DNA from: Paenibacillus radicis (ex Xue et al. 2023)
Lineage (GTDB): Bacteria; Bacillota; Bacilli; Paenibacillales; NBRC-103111
Length of the DNA stretch: 64,000 nt
Direction of reading: 5' to 3'
Assembly (NCBI RefSeq): GCF_024722015.1
Contig: NZ_JANQBD010000006.1
Location: forward strand, 1 to 64,000
This document shows positions 8,757-17,891 of this stretch, piece after piece. Below the pieces are notes generated by a model. The model worked only from the letters and a program-made list of their open reading frames with translations. It had not been told where the DNA came from and searched no databases. The first letter of the stretch is position 1; every line of letters begins with the position of its first letter. Both the position numbers and the translations under genes were made by a program.

Positions 8757-9665
8757 TTAGTCGTTGCGGAAGCCGAGATCCTTCAATACCCGCTCTTGAT
8801 TACGCCAATCTTTTTTCACTTTCACCCACAGCTCAAGGAACGTTTTAGAACCTAGAAGAGCTTCGATATCTTGGCGCGCTTTTTGCCCGACTTCTTTTAA
8901 GAGCGCTCCTTTTTTCCCTATAATAATGCCTTTTTGCGAGTCACGCTCGACAAAAATAACAGCGGAAATGTGGACGACGCCATTCGGTTCAACCTTCATA
9001 TCTTCTATCGATACAGCGATGGAATGCGGAATTTCTTCGCGTGTCATATGGAGAATTTTTTCCCGGATCAGCTCGGCACACACAAATTGCTCTGGATGGT
9101 CGGTTATTTGATCAGCCGGATAATATTGCGGCCCTTCAGATAAATATTTCGTAACCTGCTCCAGCAATGTGTTAACATTGTTTCCTTTAATAGCAGAAAT
9201 AGGCACAATTTCCGCAAAGTCATACAAATCCTTGTAGGCTGTAATTACTGGCAATATAGCTTCCGGCTGTACTTGGTCGATTTTATTCATAACCAAAATA
9301 ACGGGAGTTTTTACTTTTTTCAAGTTCTCGATAATAAACCGGTCGCCGCCACCCAGACCTTCTACCACATCAATTAGAAACAGAACCGCATCCACTTCAC
9401 TCAAAGAGCTCTCTGCAATTTTCATCATGTGCTCGCCTAGCTTGGATTGAGGCTTATGAATACCCGGAGTATCCAGGAATACGATTTGAGAATCAGTCGT
9501 TGTGTAGACTCCATGAATTTTGTTGCGGGTTGTTTGTGGCTTGTCAGACATAATAGCGATTTTTTGCCCGATTACTTGATTCATTAATGTCGATTTTCCG
9601 ACGTTAGGACGGCCGATAATGGCCACAAAGCCGGATTTAAATACTTTCTTAGCTGATGCTGTCAT
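8757..9665 (-). CDS. era: GTPase Era
   Basis: Ribosome-assembly GTPase that binds the 3' end of 16S rRNA and helps 30S maturation. G1 is GRPNVGKST (residues 18-26), switch/G2 lies in [11 protein letters not shown]3 is DTPG, and G4 is MNKID. The C-terminal KH RNA-binding domain includes [13 protein letters not shown]. Length, 302 residues, is normal. The SD GGAGG overlaps the end of cdd, and only 7 bp separate the cdd stop from the era ATG, so the genes are co-translated. ybeY, encoding another rRNA maturation factor, lies in the same unit. Confidence 0.98.
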   Translation of the reverse strand: MTASAKKVFKSGFVAIIGRPNVGKSTLMNQVIGQKIAIMSDKPQTTRNKIHGVYTTTDSQIVFLDTPGIHKPQSKLGEHMMKIAESSLSEVDAVLFLIDVVEGLGGGDRFIIENLKKVKTPVILVMNKIDQVQPEAILPVITAYKDLYDFAEIVPISAIKGNNVNTLLEQVTKYLSEGPQYYPADQITDHPEQFVCAELIREKILHMTREEIPHSIAVSIEDMKVEPNGVVHISAVIFVERDSQKGIIIGKKGALLKEVGQKARQDIEALLGSKTFLELWVKVKKDWRNQERVLKDLGFRND

Positions 9666-9672
9666 CTTTTAA

Positions 9673-10080
9673 TTATCCTCCATTGAGATCATTGCTGGTG
9701 AAAGCCCCCGGCAGCAGCTCGGCAACAGTCGTTTCCGTTATGTCTCCATTAATATTTGCCATATAGACTGGCATATTCGGCGCACATAGCTCAATCAATA
9801 CTTGACGGCATACTCCGCAAGGTGTGATCGGCTGTGATGTATCACCAATTACAGCGATTGCTTTGAACGATCTTGGCTGTGCCCCATCAGCAATAGCTGA
9901 AAAAAGAGCCGTACGCTCGGCGCAGTTGGTAGGTCCATAAGCGGCATTCTCCACATTGCAGCCCATATAGACGGTACCATTACTCCCCAGGAGCGCACTG
10001 CCTACTTTAAATTGCGAATAAGGAACATATGCCCTCTCCCTTGCTTCTTTGGCAAAAGAAATAAGTTGTTGCCGCTCCAT
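9673..10080 (-). CDS. cdd: Cytidine deaminase
   Basis: Zinc hydrolase converting cytidine and deoxycytidine to the uridine forms in pyrimidine salvage. It is the small tetrameric type, 135 residues. The zinc and proton-transfer site is C53-A-E55 together with P87-C88-G-V-C91, so all three Cys ligands and the catalytic Glu are present. I start at ATG 10080 because AAAGGGG lies about eight bases upstream; two earlier in-frame codons sit on or before the SD. The dgkA stop is 13 bp upstream. Confidence 0.97.
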   Translation of the reverse strand: MERQQLISFAKEARERAYVPYSQFKVGSALLGSNGTVYMGCNVENAAYGPTNCAERTALFSAIADGAQPRSFKAIAVIGDTSQPITPCGVCRQVLIELCAPNMPVYMANINGDITETTVAELLPGAFTSNDLNGG

Positions 10081-10093
10081 CCTCATCGCCCCT

Positions 10094-10795
10094 TTACACA
10101 TTCATTAAATAATAGGCTAAAACCGTTATAAAACAGCCGATCAAAGCCCCCAGCACAAGCGCTGGCATCGATCGACTGCGCTTGTCGTATAACACCAGCA
10201 TGACCATAAAAGCTAATAAATAAGCCAATAAAGCTATTAAAGTAATAGTAACATAGCTGGCAATAAACGTCGAAATCGCAAAAGCAACAGCGGCCAGCAG
10301 ACTTGGCCGCACATGATTGCCTTTCGAGGAAAACCGCGTCTCTACCACAATAACGGTAAGCATAACCAAGCTCAATAATACCCAGACCATTCCTGCGGAA
10401 AAGGAATGCCCTTCAGCAGAACGGACATTTATAAACAGCCTGTCGATAGGGTCGTAAAATACAATCATCCCTACTATCGCGGCAAAAGCCGCAGACACCA
10501 GTACGGAGGCTGCGGCGACATCCTTGGCTATTTTGGCCAGCGGATGGAGATCCGGCATGGCTAGGTCTACAGCCTTTTCAACAGCCGTATTAATTAATTC
10601 TGTAACAATCATTAATGTAACAGCTAATAAAATAAATAAAATTTCCAGCTTCGGCAAGCCTAAATATAAAGCCAACAATAATACAACAAAAGCGGCAAAA
10701 AAATGGAACTTCATGTTGCGCTGCGTAGATAAGGCGTACTTCACTCCTTCATATGCGAACCGGAAGCTTCTGTGCCACTTCACCTGCTGTCTCAT
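10094..10795 (-). CDS. dgkA: Undecaprenol/diacylglycerol kinase with C-terminal membrane extension
   Basis: Small integral-membrane lipid kinase. In Gram-positives it phosphorylates undecaprenol, recycling the carrier for wall synthesis. The core, residues 1-115, has the catalytic [12 protein letters not shown] (66-77) followed by [12 protein letters not shown]. The family is usually about 120-130 residues; here about 110 more residues form further membrane segments (near 135-230) with no phosphatase motif that I can find, although bacterial homologues are sometimes fused to PAP2 domains. The ATG overlaps the ybeY stop in an ATGA arrangement. Confidence 0.9.
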   Translation of the reverse strand: MRQQVKWHRSFRFAYEGVKYALSTQRNMKFHFFAAFVVLLLALYLGLPKLEILFILLAVTLMIVTELINTAVEKAVDLAMPDLHPLAKIAKDVAAASVLVSAAFAAIVGMIVFYDPIDRLFINVRSAEGHSFSAGMVWVLLSLVMLTVIVVETRFSSKGNHVRPSLLAAVAFAISTFIASYVTITLIALLAYLLAFMVMLVLYDKRSRSMPALVLGALIGCFITVLAYYLMNV

Positions 10796-11382
10796 CTTAG
10801 GAGACCTGCCTGCTGTAAAATTTGCTCCTGCTTAGCAAACATCTCTTTTTCCGATTCCTCGTCCTGATGATCGTATCCGATCAAATGGAGAAAACCATGA
10901 ACGAACAGAAAGCCTAGCTCCCGTTCCACTGAATGTCCGTAATCTTCACTTTGGGCAATTGCTCGAGGCACTGAGATGATGATGTCACCGAGAGGCTCCT
11001 CAAACATGGCTTCTTCGTCCTCATCGAGCTCGTCGCTATCCTCCTCAAGCTCCTCGTCAGCTTCGCCTGATTTGTCCAGCTTCTCGGCATCGCTCAGGTC
11101 ATCATTTTGCACGAAATCATCCTCATCGAAGATAATCTCCAGCTCATCATCACCCACCTCTTGCATCGCAAAAGAAAGCACATCCGTAGGCTTGTCTATT
11201 CCCCGATATTCCTTGTTCAGGCGGTGAATTTCTGCATCATCGACAAAGGTTAACGCTACTTCGCCTTCATCCACCTGCTCCGCTTCACCTGCAAGGCGCA
11301 AAAGCAGCTCCAGCTTAGCTACAAATTCCGGAGAGATTTCAAATTCATTTTGTTCACTATTCCATTCCAAGCGTAGGCTCAT
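10792..11382 (-). CDS. ybeY: Endoribonuclease/rRNA maturation factor YbeY with acidic insert
   Basis: Single-strand endoribonuclease involved in 16S 3'-end maturation and ribosome quality control. The zinc motif [11 protein letters not shown] gives H162, H166 and H172, all present. The conserved substrate-groove segment [14 protein letters not shown] is intact. Unusually, residues 77-129 form an insertion with 29 Asp/Glu among 53 residues, lengthening the protein to 196 from the usual 150-165. The insertion sits before the GDIIISV strand and keeps frame. SD AAGGAG lies nine bases before the ATG. Confidence 0.95.
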   Translation of the reverse strand: MSLRLEWNSEQNEFEISPEFVAKLELLLRLAGEAEQVDEGEVALTFVDDAEIHRLNKEYRGIDKPTDVLSFAMQEVGDDELEIIFDEDDFVQNDDLSDAEKLDKSGEADEELEEDSDELDEDEEAMFEEPLGDIIISVPRAIAQSEDYGHSVERELGFLFVHGFLHLIGYDHQDEESEKEMFAKQEQILQQAGLLR

Positions 11383-11387
11383 GAGGT

Positions 11388-13634
11388 TTAACTCCTTTTT
11401 GTCTGCTTTGGGGCGTCTGATTGCGCCGGCAGATCGTTAGGGTATTCGATTCTAGAATGAAAAATACCGAGTAATGTTTCATTCAATGTTTTGGCGATTT
11501 GATCCAGTTCTTTAATGGTTAAATCGCATTCGTTAAATTGTCCATCATCCAATCGGCCTTTGCTGATTCTCCGCACCATGGTATCAATCTGCTCCAACGT
11601 AGGGCTTCTCAGTGACCTCACCGCCGCTTCAACACAATCGGCAATCCCGACAATAGCTGCTTCCTTAGACTGCGCCTTAGGACCCGGATAGCGAAAATCC
11701 GCTTCCTCCACCGACTTTGTTTGTCCCTCGGCCTCGGCAATTTTCTTAGCTTTATGGTAAAAAAATTGCAGCAGTGTCGTGCCATGATGCTGCTCTGCAA
11801 TATCACGGATCGGCTTAGGTATCTGGTACTCCTTCAGCATCTCTACACCATCGCGGGCATGAGCAACAATAATTGATTTGCTTAATTCGGGGTCCATTTT
11901 ATCATGCGGGTTTTCGATATTCGATTGATTCTCGATAAAATAAACCGGACGTTTGGTCTTCCCAATGTCGTGATAATAGGCACCCACTCTGCATAGCAGC
12001 CCATTGGCTCCAATCGCTTCTGCAGCGGCCTCCGCCAAATTGCCAACCATTATACTATGATGGTAGGTGCCTGGCGTTTCCGTCAGCAGCTTACGCAGCA
12101 GAGGGTGATTCGGATTGGACAGCTCCACCAATTTCAACGGAGATAAAATTCCGAATGCAACTTCAAAGAAGGGTAGAAGTCCGATAACAAAAACAGCTGT
12201 GAGCAATCCGCTCCCAATTGTGAAGGATAGAGCGACCAAAGCGTTCTTGCTTGTTTCATGGCCTTCAATAAGCAGCAGTGAGGCAACAAGAACCATCCCA
12301 AGTAAAGAGACGATCATCCCGGCTTTTAAAATTGAAGACCTTTGACTGGCTCGTTGAATCGAGAAGATCGCCGCAAATGAGGTTACCAGCGTCAGCAATG
12401 CATATCGAAAGTCAAATGGTTGTAAATGGTCCGTATTAAAAATAATGCTCGACATGACAGCAAAAAGAACGGTGGCAACAAAAGCCATACTCGAATCCAG
12501 TAATATGGTTATCAGCATAGCCCCCATTGCCGAAGGCGCTAAAAATCCAATATACGGGTAATCTAAATTTTGTACAAGTGAAAACAGCTTCATCCCGAAT
12601 AATGTAATCAGTAGTATGAGAACCAGCATCAACAGCTGCGCATTATTATTTTTGATCGATTGTGAGCTTTGCCGGATAAACATGAATATAACAAGGCTGA
12701 ACATCGATACCAGCATCACTAATCCAATTTTGGGCCAGTTGCTCGACTCATCTTTCAGCATTTCCAGACTGCTTAAACGCAAATACATCTCATCGGTTAT
12801 CTGATCGCCCTTCTTCACCAACACTTCATTCTTGTTAATGAAAATCGGCTTCACATTATCACGTGCATGGCCTTTCGCCTCATCGGTTCCCTTTTGATCA
12901 AAAAACTTATTCGGCGTAATTGCAGTTCTCACAAGCTCCTGCACAATTTCTCTCGCCGTGCTTTTGCTTAAGGTCGAGCTGTTCACCAGCTCCGCTACCT
13001 TGGCCCTTACCGTTTGCGCGTCCAAAATTTGATCGCTCATCAAGCGGTTTACAATATCCTTGGCAACCGGCTCCATAGCGATTAAATCTTCCTTCAATAG
13101 GCGTGGCAATTTATAAAATGTTTCTTCCGGTATCCGATATTGCTGCTCAACAATCTTTTTCTTCATTTCTTCAAGCATAACTTCGTTATATTGACCGCTG
13201 CCGGAATACATTTTCACTTGTTTGTCGGTATGAAGCTCTATGATGTTCGGTATGACCGTTTTATAAATATTGACCTTATCGCCAAGTGTCACTTCAGCAT
13301 CAGCGTTGATTTGCTGCAGCTTTTCGAAAATCGACTCTACGAGCACATCATTTTTCAACGATACGATTTTGTATACGGGTTGGACGCGCTGAGCCGCATC
13401 CTCCTTGGCTTGTTCCGTTGCAATTGCATTTTCTATCGCACGTGGAGCTATAATGTCCTTCTCTGCATGCGATCCTTTTTGGATATCATAGGTTTGGGGA
13501 ATGATCTTGTTTGTAAGCGCCAAATAAAACACCGCTGTAAGCAGTAAAAACAGAAGAAAGCGCACAAGTGCGCTATATTTCCAACCGGATAGCCGGTATT
13601 GAAATTTCCCTTGAATCGAAGCCTGGTTTTTCAT
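11388..13634 (-). CDS. pgpH: 7TM-HD family c-di-AMP phosphodiesterase (PgpH/YqfF)
   Basis: Membrane phosphodiesterase of 748 residues that in Listeria and Bacillus relatives hydrolyses c-di-AMP. One N-terminal membrane anchor lies near residues 25-43. An extracellular domain of about 250 residues follows (7TM-HD extracellular), then about seven membrane helices (300-490). The cytosolic HD domain carries [27 protein letters not shown] near 554, and EQHHGTT, which give the metal ligands. The ATG has only a distant SD-like AAAGGGA. It lies between phoH and ybeY, as in Bacillus. Confidence 0.95.
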   Translation of the reverse strand: MKNQASIQGKFQYRLSGWKYSALVRFLLFLLLTAVFYLALTNKIIPQTYDIQKGSHAEKDIIAPRAIENAIATEQAKEDAAQRVQPVYKIVSLKNDVLVESIFEKLQQINADAEVTLGDKVNIYKTVIPNIIELHTDKQVKMYSGSGQYNEVMLEEMKKKIVEQQYRIPEETFYKLPRLLKEDLIAMEPVAKDIVNRLMSDQILDAQTVRAKVAELVNSSTLSKSTAREIVQELVRTAITPNKFFDQKGTDEAKGHARDNVKPIFINKNEVLVKKGDQITDEMYLRLSSLEMLKDESSNWPKIGLVMLVSMFSLVIFMFIRQSSQSIKNNNAQLLMLVLILLITLFGMKLFSLVQNLDYPYIGFLAPSAMGAMLITILLDSSMAFVATVLFAVMSSIIFNTDHLQPFDFRYALLTLVTSFAAIFSIQRASQRSSILKAGMIVSLLGMVLVASLLLIEGHETSKNALVALSFTIGSGLLTAVFVIGLLPFFEVAFGILSPLKLVELSNPNHPLLRKLLTETPGTYHHSIMVGNLAEAAAEAIGANGLLCRVGAYYHDIGKTKRPVYFIENQSNIENPHDKMDPELSKSIIVAHARDGVEMLKEYQIPKPIRDIAEQHHGTTLLQFFYHKAKKIAEAEGQTKSVEEADFRYPGPKAQSKEAAIVGIADCVEAAVRSLRSPTLEQIDTMVRRISKGRLDDGQFNECDLTIKELDQIAKTLNETLLGIFHSRIEYPNDLPAQSDAPKQTKRS

Positions 13635-13661
13635 AATCGAAAGGTCATCCCTTTCTCCGCG

Positions 13662-14681
13662 CTACTTTTCTTGTTCATTATGATAAGCAACGATGATTTT
13701 TTGAACCAAGGAGTGTCTGACAACATCTGCATCGGAAAACTCAATAAATCCTATCTCTTCAATGCCTAATAAAATACGTCTGGCTTCAACAAGTCCCGAA
13801 TTTTTGCCGCGAGGCAGGTCAATTTGCGTTACATCTCCGGTAATAACCATCTTGGAGCCAAAACCGAGGCGAGTTAGAAACATCTTCATTTGTTCTGGGG
13901 TCGTGTTCTGAGCTTCATCTAATATAATAAAGGAATCATCCAAAGTTCTCCCCCGCATATAGGCAAGCGGAGCGATTTCGATCAATCCCCGTTCCAACGA
14001 TTTGACCACCTGTTCCGGTCCCAGCACATCGTTAAGAGCATCATACAATGGACGTAAGTAAGGGTCAACCTTTTCCTGTAAATCTCCAGGCAGAAAGCCC
14101 AGACTCTCTCCAGCTTCAACAGCAGGCCGCGTCAGAACGATACGTTTGACCTTCCCTTCCTTAAGCGCTGCAACCGCAAGCACGACTGCAAGGTAGGTTT
14201 TACCTGTACCGGCAGGACCGATCCCGAATACGATATCGAGCTTCTTGATCGTTGAGACATATTGCTTTTGACCGATCGTTTTAACACGAATAGGCTTGCC
14301 CTTGTGAGTAACGGCGATATCGCCCTTGAATAAATCCAGCAGTTGATCCGCTTTCATTTGCTTGGCTAGCTCCAACGCATACTTTACGTCCCGCTCGCTT
14401 AGAATATAATTGTTGCGCACCAGCTCCAGAAGCACCTCAAAAAGCTGCTTAAGGGATTGCAATTCTCCCGATTCGCCTTGGATAACGATCTCTTCCTCAC
14501 GCGATTGAATCCTGGCAGTGGTGTGCTGCTCAATCAAATGCAGGAACTTATCCTGAGGTCCAAACAAAGACAGTGCCTCGGACGTATTTTTTAAAGCTAC
14601 TTTCACAAAGCTGGCATTATCAATCAACAGGCCTCTTCTCCTTCGAGTTTGCTTTGGCAAGACTTCCATCGTAATTTTCAT
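13662..14681 (-). CDS. phoH: PhoH-like ATPase
   Basis: Cytosolic P-loop ATPase of the PhoH family (339 residues), often linked to RNA metabolism; its exact role is unresolved. Walker A is GIGPAGTGKTYLAV; the Walker B region contains SFIILDEAQNTTPEQM; the sensor segment is MVITGDVTQIDLPRGK. An N-terminal KH-like part precedes the ATPase. A second ATG four codons in is equally possible, since neither has a strong SD. It is co-oriented with yqfD upstream (34 bp gap) and pgpH downstream. Confidence 0.95.
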   Translation of the reverse strand: MKITMEVLPKQTRRRRGLLIDNASFVKVALKNTSEALSLFGPQDKFLHLIEQHTTARIQSREEEIVIQGESGELQSLKQLFEVLLELVRNNYILSERDVKYALELAKQMKADQLLDLFKGDIAVTHKGKPIRVKTIGQKQYVSTIKKLDIVFGIGPAGTGKTYLAVVLAVAALKEGKVKRIVLTRPAVEAGESLGFLPGDLQEKVDPYLRPLYDALNDVLGPEQVVKSLERGLIEIAPLAYMRGRTLDDSFIILDEAQNTTPEQMKMFLTRLGFGSKMVITGDVTQIDLPRGKNSGLVEARRILLGIEEIGFIEFSDADVVRHSLVQKIIVAYHNEQEK

Positions 14682-14715
14682 CTGAGTTTTGCTTAATAAG
14701 TTTTATTGCCAAGCA

Positions 14716-15903
14716 TTACGGTACAGCGACAATAGGTAGTTCTTGGGTAATAGATTCTTCCACTTCCAAATGCACTTCCATATAAACTTTACCATTCTCC
14801 GTCTTTTCATGCAAAATTTTTTCACTTACAACCCTCGAACCTTTTCCAGCAGCTTCCAATATATCCGATTTGGCCTGCTCCAAACCTCGCGTTTTTGCCT
14901 CTTGAAGCTCGACGGACTGCTCGACAATGCCTGTCTCCATCACGCGCTCTTTAAGCCAGCCTATGGGCAATACAAAGTCTCTCCACATGAATGTTTTGCG
15001 TTCCGGAATCGTTTCATAAGTTTGATAAGGAACCGTCCCAAAGCCTGTCAATTGCAAGCCGCGATTACCCACTACCAGGTAAAATCGTTTCAGGGTTTCT
15101 CCCGTGTAGATTTTATATTGCTGTACGAGCGGCACCTCAACCTTGGGAGCATACCATACCAAACCTTTGACCTCTCCCGCGGCTACAACCGTTTTCTGAT
15201 TAAGCTCGTCCCCCAAAACGCCGGAAATAAGAATATCCCCTTTTTTCACATAGGTATTCGTCTTGACAACCGGCCGTCCCTTTTCGGCAAAAATGGAAGT
15301 CACCATTGCACTTTTGGAAGCGACCAAGTGGCGTGGATTAAGCAGTTGAGGCTTCTCCGGTATTACGGCTTCCACCACTTTAATGACAACATGGGTCCCG
15401 CGAAACTCAACCCCTACCCAGGCAGCTTCCGGCATCTTGCTCTGCAAGCTTTTGGATAGCGCATCGGCATCCTTAAGGCGGAACTTCCATTGGAGTTTAT
15501 AAACGCCTTCTTGCTTCGCCACTTGCAAAATATCCGCTGTTTTTATCAGTTCATTCCCTTCAACCCGTACCTGCCACACAATTGAAGACAACAGGTATAG
15601 ACCGATAATAAAGCATAGGATTCCCGCTGCAAAAACCTTTCTCTTCTCCAGTTTGTCCATCACAAAAGGAAAGCCGAACCTCTTGCGTACGCGAGACCGA
15701 CAGCCTGTCTCTTTTAAAAGCGGACGAAGCCGAAAGAAATCCTTGAGTGAAATATATAGCTCCACCTTAGCTTCATCTCGAAATCGAATGTCCCAAACGG
15801 ACATCCGCTTTTCTGTCAGCCTATTAATCAAGCGTTCCAGCTGTTGCCCTTTAATTTCAATCAAAACATACCCGCGCAGCGACGTAAGCATCGATGTTTT
15901 CAA
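14716..15903 (-). CDS. yqfD: Sporulation protein YqfD
   Basis: Mother-cell sporulation membrane protein of 395 residues; yqfD mutants of B. subtilis are impaired in sporulation. A cytosolic head of about 95 residues (GYVLIEIKGQQLERLINRL) is followed by one membrane helix (RKVFAAGILCFIIGLYLLSS) and a long extracytoplasmic part. The start is TTG 15903 with GAGGGTG eight bases upstream; an in-frame ATG lies four codons later. It follows yqfC after 15 bp, so the two form one sporulation unit that may read through into phoH. Confidence 0.92.
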   Translation of the reverse strand: MKTSMLTSLRGYVLIEIKGQQLERLINRLTEKRMSVWDIRFRDEAKVELYISLKDFFRLRPLLKETGCRSRVRKRFGFPFVMDKLEKRKVFAAGILCFIIGLYLLSSIVWQVRVEGNELIKTADILQVAKQEGVYKLQWKFRLKDADALSKSLQSKMPEAAWVGVEFRGTHVVIKVVEAVIPEKPQLLNPRHLVASKSAMVTSIFAEKGRPVVKTNTYVKKGDILISGVLGDELNQKTVVAAGEVKGLVWYAPKVEVPLVQQYKIYTGETLKRFYLVVGNRGLQLTGFGTVPYQTYETIPERKTFMWRDFVLPIGWLKERVMETGIVEQSVELQEAKTRGLEQAKSDILEAAGKGSRVVSEKILHEKTENGKVYMEVHLEVEESITQELPIVAVP

Positions 15904-15918
15904 GCTTGAGCACCCTCT

Positions 15919-16197
15919 TTACGAATAAAATTTGATCTCCCCGATAATTCCTTCAATAAACACTTCTTCCGTTAAAATAGCTCTTATGACAAGCTGTGTG
16001 CCTTGAACCTCCAGCTTCCCTTTGGGCAACGCCAGCAGCAGCCGCTCACTCGAAAAATGCAGCACCCCGCGATGATTTTCAATATAAAGCTGCAAATTGC
16101 CTATCATAGTCATTCGAGGCAGGTCCAAAGCAACGTCTTGTGGAAGGTCCAGCAGCTTTGCCGTGAATTGATTAAGCCTTTTAGTCAGACTGCGCAT
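15919..16197 (-). CDS. yqfC: Sporulation protein YqfC
   Basis: A 92-residue protein of the YqfC/YabP-like family; the YabP relatives assist spore coat or envelope assembly. The family features LPRMTMIGNLQLYIENHRGV and LEVQGTQLVIRAI are present. SD AGGAGGG lies just before the ATG. It is the first gene after the terminator at 16287-16340, and a sigma-E-like promoter is visible in between, consistent with mother-cell expression of yqfC-yqfD. Confidence 0.92.
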   Translation of the reverse strand: MRSLTKRLNQFTAKLLDLPQDVALDLPRMTMIGNLQLYIENHRGVLHFSSERLLLALPKGKLEVQGTQLVIRAILTEEVFIEGIIGEIKFYS

Positions 16198-16241
16198 TTT
16201 TTCCCTCCTAAAAACTTTCTGTAGGAAAGTCCGGTTTTGCG

Positions 16242-16268
16242 TAAGTATGGGCTATTTACACCATATGC
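16242..16268 (-). promoter_or_regulatory. Candidate sigma-E promoter for yqfC-yqfD
   Basis: Read leftward, GCATATG (16262-16268) is followed after 12 bases by CATACTTA (16242-16249). This resembles the sigma-E -35 (xATATT-like) and -10 (CATACAxT) elements, though the spacer is slightly short. It lies 45-70 bp before the yqfC ATG. Confidence 0.35.
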
Positions 16269-16286
16269 TAGAAATTCACAGATTAT

Positions 16287-16340
16287 GAAAGCAAAGCAAA
16301 AAGCACCGGCAATCCCAATTTTCTTTAGGATCCGGTGCTC
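16287..16340 (-). terminator. Rho-independent terminator after the floA unit
   Basis: AGCACCGG (16302-16309) pairs perfectly with CCGGTGCT (16332-16339). Read leftward the stem is followed by TTTTTGCTTTGCTTTC. It ends the nfeD-floA-small-gene unit. Confidence 0.82.
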
Positions 16341-16353
16341 ATTAGTTAATGAT

Positions 16354-16845
16354 TTATTTTCGAAATGGCTTCTTCGCCCTAGGTGGACCAAGAATTTCAG
16401 CCCATATGACCCCCTGAGCGAGCTTATGGGCGTCTACTGCATCCTCACGGTATTTCTGTTCCTCAGAACGCTTTTGCTTCGTACGTTCATCCTGGCGCGA
16501 ACTTGATAAATCGCTATCTCCCCAAAAGTCAGCTTCAGGTCGTTTCTCTGAGCTAGGATGAACGTGCTCGGGATGCACGTATGAATCAGGACGACGCTGT
16601 GCACTCTCGGTTGCAGTTTGTGGTCGATTCTTTCTTTGATTCGGCTGATTAGCAGTTGTTACCGCAGGCGCTTTATCACGCCCCCACCCTTGCATAGGAT
16701 TGCCTCCGCCCCCAAACGGGGGCATAGCTTGCTTGGGGGGCTGGCTGCCGGGAACGCCCTTCAAACGCTTCAGGAAGCTGCTAGCCAGAAAAAAAACTAC
16801 AATCGCTATATACCAGTTATTCAGGAGAAATTCGATCAGTTTCAA
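16354..16845 (-). CDS. Single-pass membrane protein at the YqfB position, function unknown
   Basis: A 163-residue protein. One N-terminal membrane helix (residues about 8-26) precedes a long low-complexity, Gly/Pro/Gln- and charge-rich linker (30-140). It ends in a short conserved-looking motif, GVIWAEILGPPRAKKP, which stands out from the disordered linker and is probably the functional part. The start is TTG 16845 with AGGGGTG seven bases upstream. It lies 20 bp after floA, the position of yqfB in Bacillus, though I see no clear similarity to YqfB. Joint action with the flotillin is inference from position only. Confidence 0.65.
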   Translation of the reverse strand: MKLIEFLLNNWYIAIVVFFLASSFLKRLKGVPGSQPPKQAMPPFGGGGNPMQGWGRDKAPAVTTANQPNQRKNRPQTATESAQRRPDSYVHPEHVHPSSEKRPEADFWGDSDLSSSRQDERTKQKRSEEQKYREDAVDAHKLAQGVIWAEILGPPRAKKPFRK

Positions 16846-16865
16846 TCCGGCACACCCCTTCCGAG

Positions 16866-17855
16866 TTACTCATGATCGCCATTTTTGCCGCCATCATTCA
16901 TTTTGCCTAAGGAAGAACGCATTTGGGTATCCGCGTCAATATTTTTCAAGTTCATATAATCCATTACGCCAAGCTTGCCGTTACGGAGCGCTTCTGCCAT
17001 CGCCAAAGGCACCTGGGACTCGGATTCTACCACCTTCGCCTTCATTTCCACTACTAACGCCTTCATCTCTTGCTCTTGGGCTACCGCCATTGCACGGCGT
17101 TCTTCAGCTTTCGCTTGAGCGATCCGTTTGTCCGCTTCCGCCTGCTCGGTTTGCAAATAAGCTCCGATATTTTTACCAACATCCACATCCGCAATATCTA
17201 TCGACAAGATTTCAAAAGCCGTTCCAGCATCCAACCCTTTACTTAAAACGGTACGGGAGATCATATCCGGATTTTCCAATACATCCTTATGTGACTCGGA
17301 CGAACCTACTGTAGTAACAATCCCCTCGCCAACACGCGCGATAATCGTTTCTTCACCGGCTCCACCGACAAGACGCTCAATATTAGCTCGAACAGTAACG
17401 CGGGCAATTACTTTAACTTCAATACCATTCTTTGCAACAGCCGAAACGGTAGGTGTTTCAATAACACGCGGATTTACGCTCATCTGTACAGCCTGAAGAA
17501 CGTCACGTCCCGCCAAATCAATTGCCGCGGCGCGTTCAAACGGCAAAGGAATATCCGCACGATGGGCAGCAATTAGCGCATTAACAACACGGTCGACATT
17601 ACCGCCTGCGAGAAAATGGCTTTCCAACTGGTTAATAGAAATATCTATGCCTGCCTTGGTTGCTTTGATCATCGGATTAACGATACGACTAGGCGTTACA
17701 CGTCGCAGACGCATAGCAACAAGTGTAATAATACCAATGCGTACGCCTGAAGCCAGTGCTGAAACCCATAGCATAATCGGTACAAAACTTAGAAATACCG
17801 AAAGTGCAATAATAATAATGACTGCCAATAAAAAAATGTAAACAATAGAATCCAT
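16866..17855 (-). CDS. floA: Flotillin-like protein FloA
   Basis: Scaffold of functional membrane microdomains, 329 residues. Two hydrophobic N-terminal segments (about 5-45) form a membrane hairpin. The SPFH/band-7 domain follows, with [18 protein letters not shown] and a Glu/Ala-rich coiled coil near the C-terminus ([19 protein letters not shown]). SD GGGAGGACG precedes the ATG. It is directly downstream of the NfeD gene, the conserved partner order nfeD-floA (yqeZ-yqfA) of Bacillus. Confidence 0.96.
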   Translation of the reverse strand: MDSIVYIFLLAVIIIIALSVFLSFVPIMLWVSALASGVRIGIITLVAMRLRRVTPSRIVNPMIKATKAGIDISINQLESHFLAGGNVDRVVNALIAAHRADIPLPFERAAAIDLAGRDVLQAVQMSVNPRVIETPTVSAVAKNGIEVKVIARVTVRANIERLVGGAGEETIIARVGEGIVTTVGSSESHKDVLENPDMISRTVLSKGLDAGTAFEILSIDIADVDVGKNIGAYLQTEQAEADKRIAQAKAEERRAMAVAQEQEMKALVVEMKAKVVESESQVPLAMAEALRNGKLGVMDYMNLKNIDADTQMRSSLGKMNDGGKNGDHE

Positions 17856-17891
17856 GTTTGACGTCCTCCCAATATTTAATTTAGATAAAAC

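Noticed and set aside
10976-11227. Serine-rich 83-codon plus-strand ORF
   Set aside because: It is the complementary-strand reading of the acidic YbeY insertion (GAC/GAG codons read as Ser runs).
14743-15459. 238-codon plus-strand ORF antisense to yqfD
   Set aside because: No SD, no recognisable domain, and fully inside a real sporulation gene.
16185-16391. 68-codon leftward ORF between yqfC and the small floA-linked gene
   Set aside because: It runs through the terminator at 16287-16340 and the yqfC leader, so it is not a plausible gene.
16700-17314. 204-codon plus-strand ORF antisense to floA
   Set aside because: Low-complexity Pro/Ser/Arg translation opposite a conserved flotillin gene.
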